From an uncultured Flavobacteriales bacterium (lineage in GTDB: Bacteria; Bacteroidota; Bacteroidia; Flavobacteriales_D; Crocinitomicaceae), in assembly GCA_913054135.1 (NCBI GenBank), contig CAJXJK010000003.1:1-64000 (forward strand): a stretch of DNA of 64,000 bases. Reading direction: 5' to 3'. Positions within the stretch are counted from its first letter, which is position 1. Each line of letters opens with the position of its first letter. The notes under the pieces were generated by a model. The model saw only the letters and a list, made by a program, of their open reading frames with translations. It had not been told where the DNA came from and did not search any database. Positions 62,537-64,000 of the stretch are shown in pieces. Both the position numbers and the translations under genes were made by a program.

Positions 62537-63808
62537 CTAGCCCTTTTTCTTGCGATATGGTCTAATTATTAATCTCAAGCCATTGTTATATCTGAAGTAA
62601 TTCCATGTCCAATTGACAAACACCACAACCCTATTTCTGAAGCCGACCAAAAGCATTAGATGAACAAACATCCATACGAACCAGGCCATTACTCCTTGAA
62701 ACTTCAATTTCCCCGTTTCTACTACCGCCAAGTTTCTTCCGATTGTGGCCATAGTTCCCTTATCATTGTAGACAAAGGGCTTCCAACTTTTGTTTTTTGC
62801 TTTTCTGTTTAACTGTTTGGCAAGGTATGCGCCTTGTTGCATAGCCACGGACGCCAGCATAGGCAATCCTTCAGGATATTTTTCTGAATTTATAAGTGCT
62901 GTGTCTCCAAGCACGAAAGTGGCATCATCTAGTTGAAGATTCTCATCAACAATTATTCTATTTCCTCTTCCCACTTTATTTGAATCAATACCATTTGGAA
63001 ATTGTCCGGCAACTCCGGCAGCCCAAATTAAAGTATCGCATCTAAAATCTTTACCTACAGATGTTGTTACAAGATTTGATTCATAATTCTCTACAAAGGT
63101 CTCTGTATATATATGAACACCTAACTTTTTTAGATACTTATTCGCCTTTAAAGAAGATTTTTCACTCATTGCCGACAAGACCCTGGGAGCTGCCTCAATT
63201 AAATGAATCTTCATTTGGCGTAAATCTAGATCTGGAAAATCTTTGGGCAAAATCTTGTTTCTGAGCTCAGCCAAGGCTCCAGCAAGCTCAACCCCTGTTG
63301 GACCGGCACCAACAATTACAAAATTCATAAGTTCGTTTCTCTTATCTAAATCTTGTGTGTTCAATGCTCTCTCGAAATTCTCTAACATTTTAGATCTCAA
63401 ATCAAGGGCCTCTGTGAGCGACTTCATTGGAATCGCATTTTCTTCAATTGTTTCATTGCTGAAAAAGTTATTTCCGGCGCCACTCGCAATTACAAGGTAG
63501 TCATAGCTTAGCGTACCTATGTTGGTATGCAAAGTCTTTGTCTCAGAATCAAGACTCTTCACTTCGACCAAACGAAAAAATGTGTTCTTTTTCTTTCTGA
63601 GCGTTTTTCGAATTGGATAAGCAATTGAATCCGGCTCAAGACCTGCCGAAGCTACTTGATATAATAAAGGTTGAAAAGTGTGAAAATTGTTCTTGTCAAT
63701 AAGAACTAATTGGTGGTATTTGGTGTTGATTTGTCTGGCTAGTTTTAGTCCGGCAAATCCCGCGCCAATTACCACTATACGTGGTAAATCTATATCGGGA
63801 ATATTCAT
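62537..63808 (-). CDS. ndh: Type II NADH dehydrogenase (NDH-2)
   Basis: The 423-residue flavoprotein has two Rossmann motifs, VVIGAGFAGLKLARQ (FAD, about residue 10) and FVIVGAGPTGVELAGALAEL (NADH, about 165). The segment RCDTLIWAAGV, the ATFVLGDTALI FAD-contact region and a hydrophobic C-terminal amphipathic segment (MAWFVWMFVHLMLLVGFRNR) anchor it to the membrane. It passes electrons from NADH to quinone without proton pumping. Single gene, 46 bp before the GT2 gene. Confidence 0.9.
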   Translation of the reverse strand: MNIPDIDLPRIVVIGAGFAGLKLARQINTKYHQLVLIDKNNFHTFQPLLYQVASAGLEPDSIAYPIRKTLRKKKNTFFRLVEVKSLDSETKTLHTNIGTLSYDYLVIASGAGNNFFSNETIEENAIPMKSLTEALDLRSKMLENFERALNTQDLDKRNELMNFVIVGAGPTGVELAGALAELRNKILPKDFPDLDLRQMKIHLIEAAPRVLSAMSEKSSLKANKYLKKLGVHIYTETFVENYESNLVTTSVGKDFRCDTLIWAAGVAGQFPNGIDSNKVGRGNRIIVDENLQLDDATFVLGDTALINSEKYPEGLPMLASVAMQQGAYLAKQLNRKAKNKSWKPFVYNDKGTMATIGRNLAVVETGKLKFQGVMAWFVWMFVHLMLLVGFRNRVVVFVNWTWNYFRYNNGLRLIIRPYRKKKG

Positions 63809-63889
63809 CTCAACTAATTTGAATACTAAAGATACGGATTAAGCTGATATGAATGACCTTAATAAATCACTATTCTAATCTCATCCTCT

Positions 63890-64000
63890 TTATTTCCAAA
63901 CTTTAAAATAAACGTGACCACTTTGTCCGTGATTTCCAGCTCTTCCCCTATTGCCGCAATTGCCGCTTCCGCCTCTATTTCCACATCCCTTGCCGCCTCT
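63890..64000 (-). CDS. C-terminal end of a Gly-rich protein (partial)
   Basis: From the right edge the minus-strand frame encodes a Gly-rich tail, RGGKGCGNRGGSGNCGNRG.. ending GQSGHVYFKVWK, with stop TAA at 63892-63890. Codons (GGA, AGA, AAT) suit the genome. It resembles the Gly-rich segment of the giant protein at the left edge, which ends in a similar G-x-G-hydrophobic pattern. A second frame, ending at 63859 with tail NKEDEIRIVIY, is also open but has atypical G-rich third positions, so I prefer this one. Confidence 0.4.
   Translation of the reverse strand, partial: RGGKGCGNRGGSGNCGNRGRAGNHGQSGHVYFKVWK

Noticed and set aside
63859-64000. Alternative minus-strand frame ending NKEDEIRIVIY
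   Set aside because: Open to the edge, but third positions are unusually G-rich for this genome; the Gly-rich frame has typical codons. Not excluded.

Overview
The window looks like a chromosomal segment of a low-GC Bacteroidota, most probably a free-living (likely aquatic) Flavobacteriales-type bacterium. The evidence is several type IX secretion (T9SS) C-terminal sorting domains, PKD, SprB and HYR-like adhesin repeats, a fused MurF-alanine racemase, two-component-propeller and TPR sensors ending in SpoIIE phosphatases, many genes without a Shine-Dalgarno sequence, and -7 promoter elements of the form TAnnTTTG. I see no rRNA, tRNA, CRISPR array, insertion sequence, prophage or plasmid module. 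The genus cannot be fixed from the sequence alone.

Layout. 1-4626 (minus) holds a small secreted protein translationally coupled to a very large adhesin-like protein that runs off the left edge. 4755-13614 (minus) holds an M23 peptidase, a TPR-SpoIIE sensor phosphatase and a 2062-residue alpha-2-macroglobulin-like protein. 13751-15968 holds a small conserved-looking protein and an abundant T9SS cargo, separated by a shared terminator. 16092-19593 (minus) is a tight operon of HerA-like ATPase, methionine/glutamine aminotransferase and omega-amidase. Divergent from it, 19703-21681 is a sufS-sufE-DUF59 iron-sulfur operon with a palindromic operator that resembles a PerR/Fur site. 21747-28710 has a V4R-type histidine kinase with a G8 tract, two secreted proteins and a nine-PKD/four-SprB T9SS adhesin. 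28796-35862 carries an RDD membrane protein, lipoproteins, a pterin synthase, a YD-repeat protein, a YwqK-like lipoprotein, murF-alr and thymidine kinase. 35962-41130 has an acidic protein coupled to an M28 peptidase, small proteins and a photolyase/SRPBCC pair. 41249-44512 is a propeller-SpoIIE sensor. 44517-50732 is a looser accessory zone with two STM3941-type membrane proteins, an arylsulfotransferase-like T9SS protein, a DUF695-RraB lipoprotein and a decayed NUDIX remnant. 51048-56355 holds an ALDH7-type dehydrogenase, an outer-membrane barrel and a BNR-repeat protein with both a lipobox and a T9SS tail. 56374-63808 has an AlkD-like repair operon with a YdjC/ChbG deacetylase, then glycosyltransferases GT2 and GT39 and a type II NADH dehydrogenase. 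The right edge cuts a Gly-rich gene.

Main themes are cell-surface display (adhesins, T9SS cargo, protease trapping), sensing through PP2C phosphatases and a phase-variable-looking kinase, iron-sulfur assembly, wall synthesis and metabolite or DNA repair. No single cassette stands out as a clear new defence or biosynthetic system. The most unusual sequence-level signals are the 7-1-7 palindrome upstream of suf, the G8 tract in the kinase, the higher-order repeat in the giant adhesin, consensus -7 boxes that abut start codons (possible leaderless messages), the shortened MurF half of MurF-Alr, and the lipoprotein carrying an RraB-like domain.
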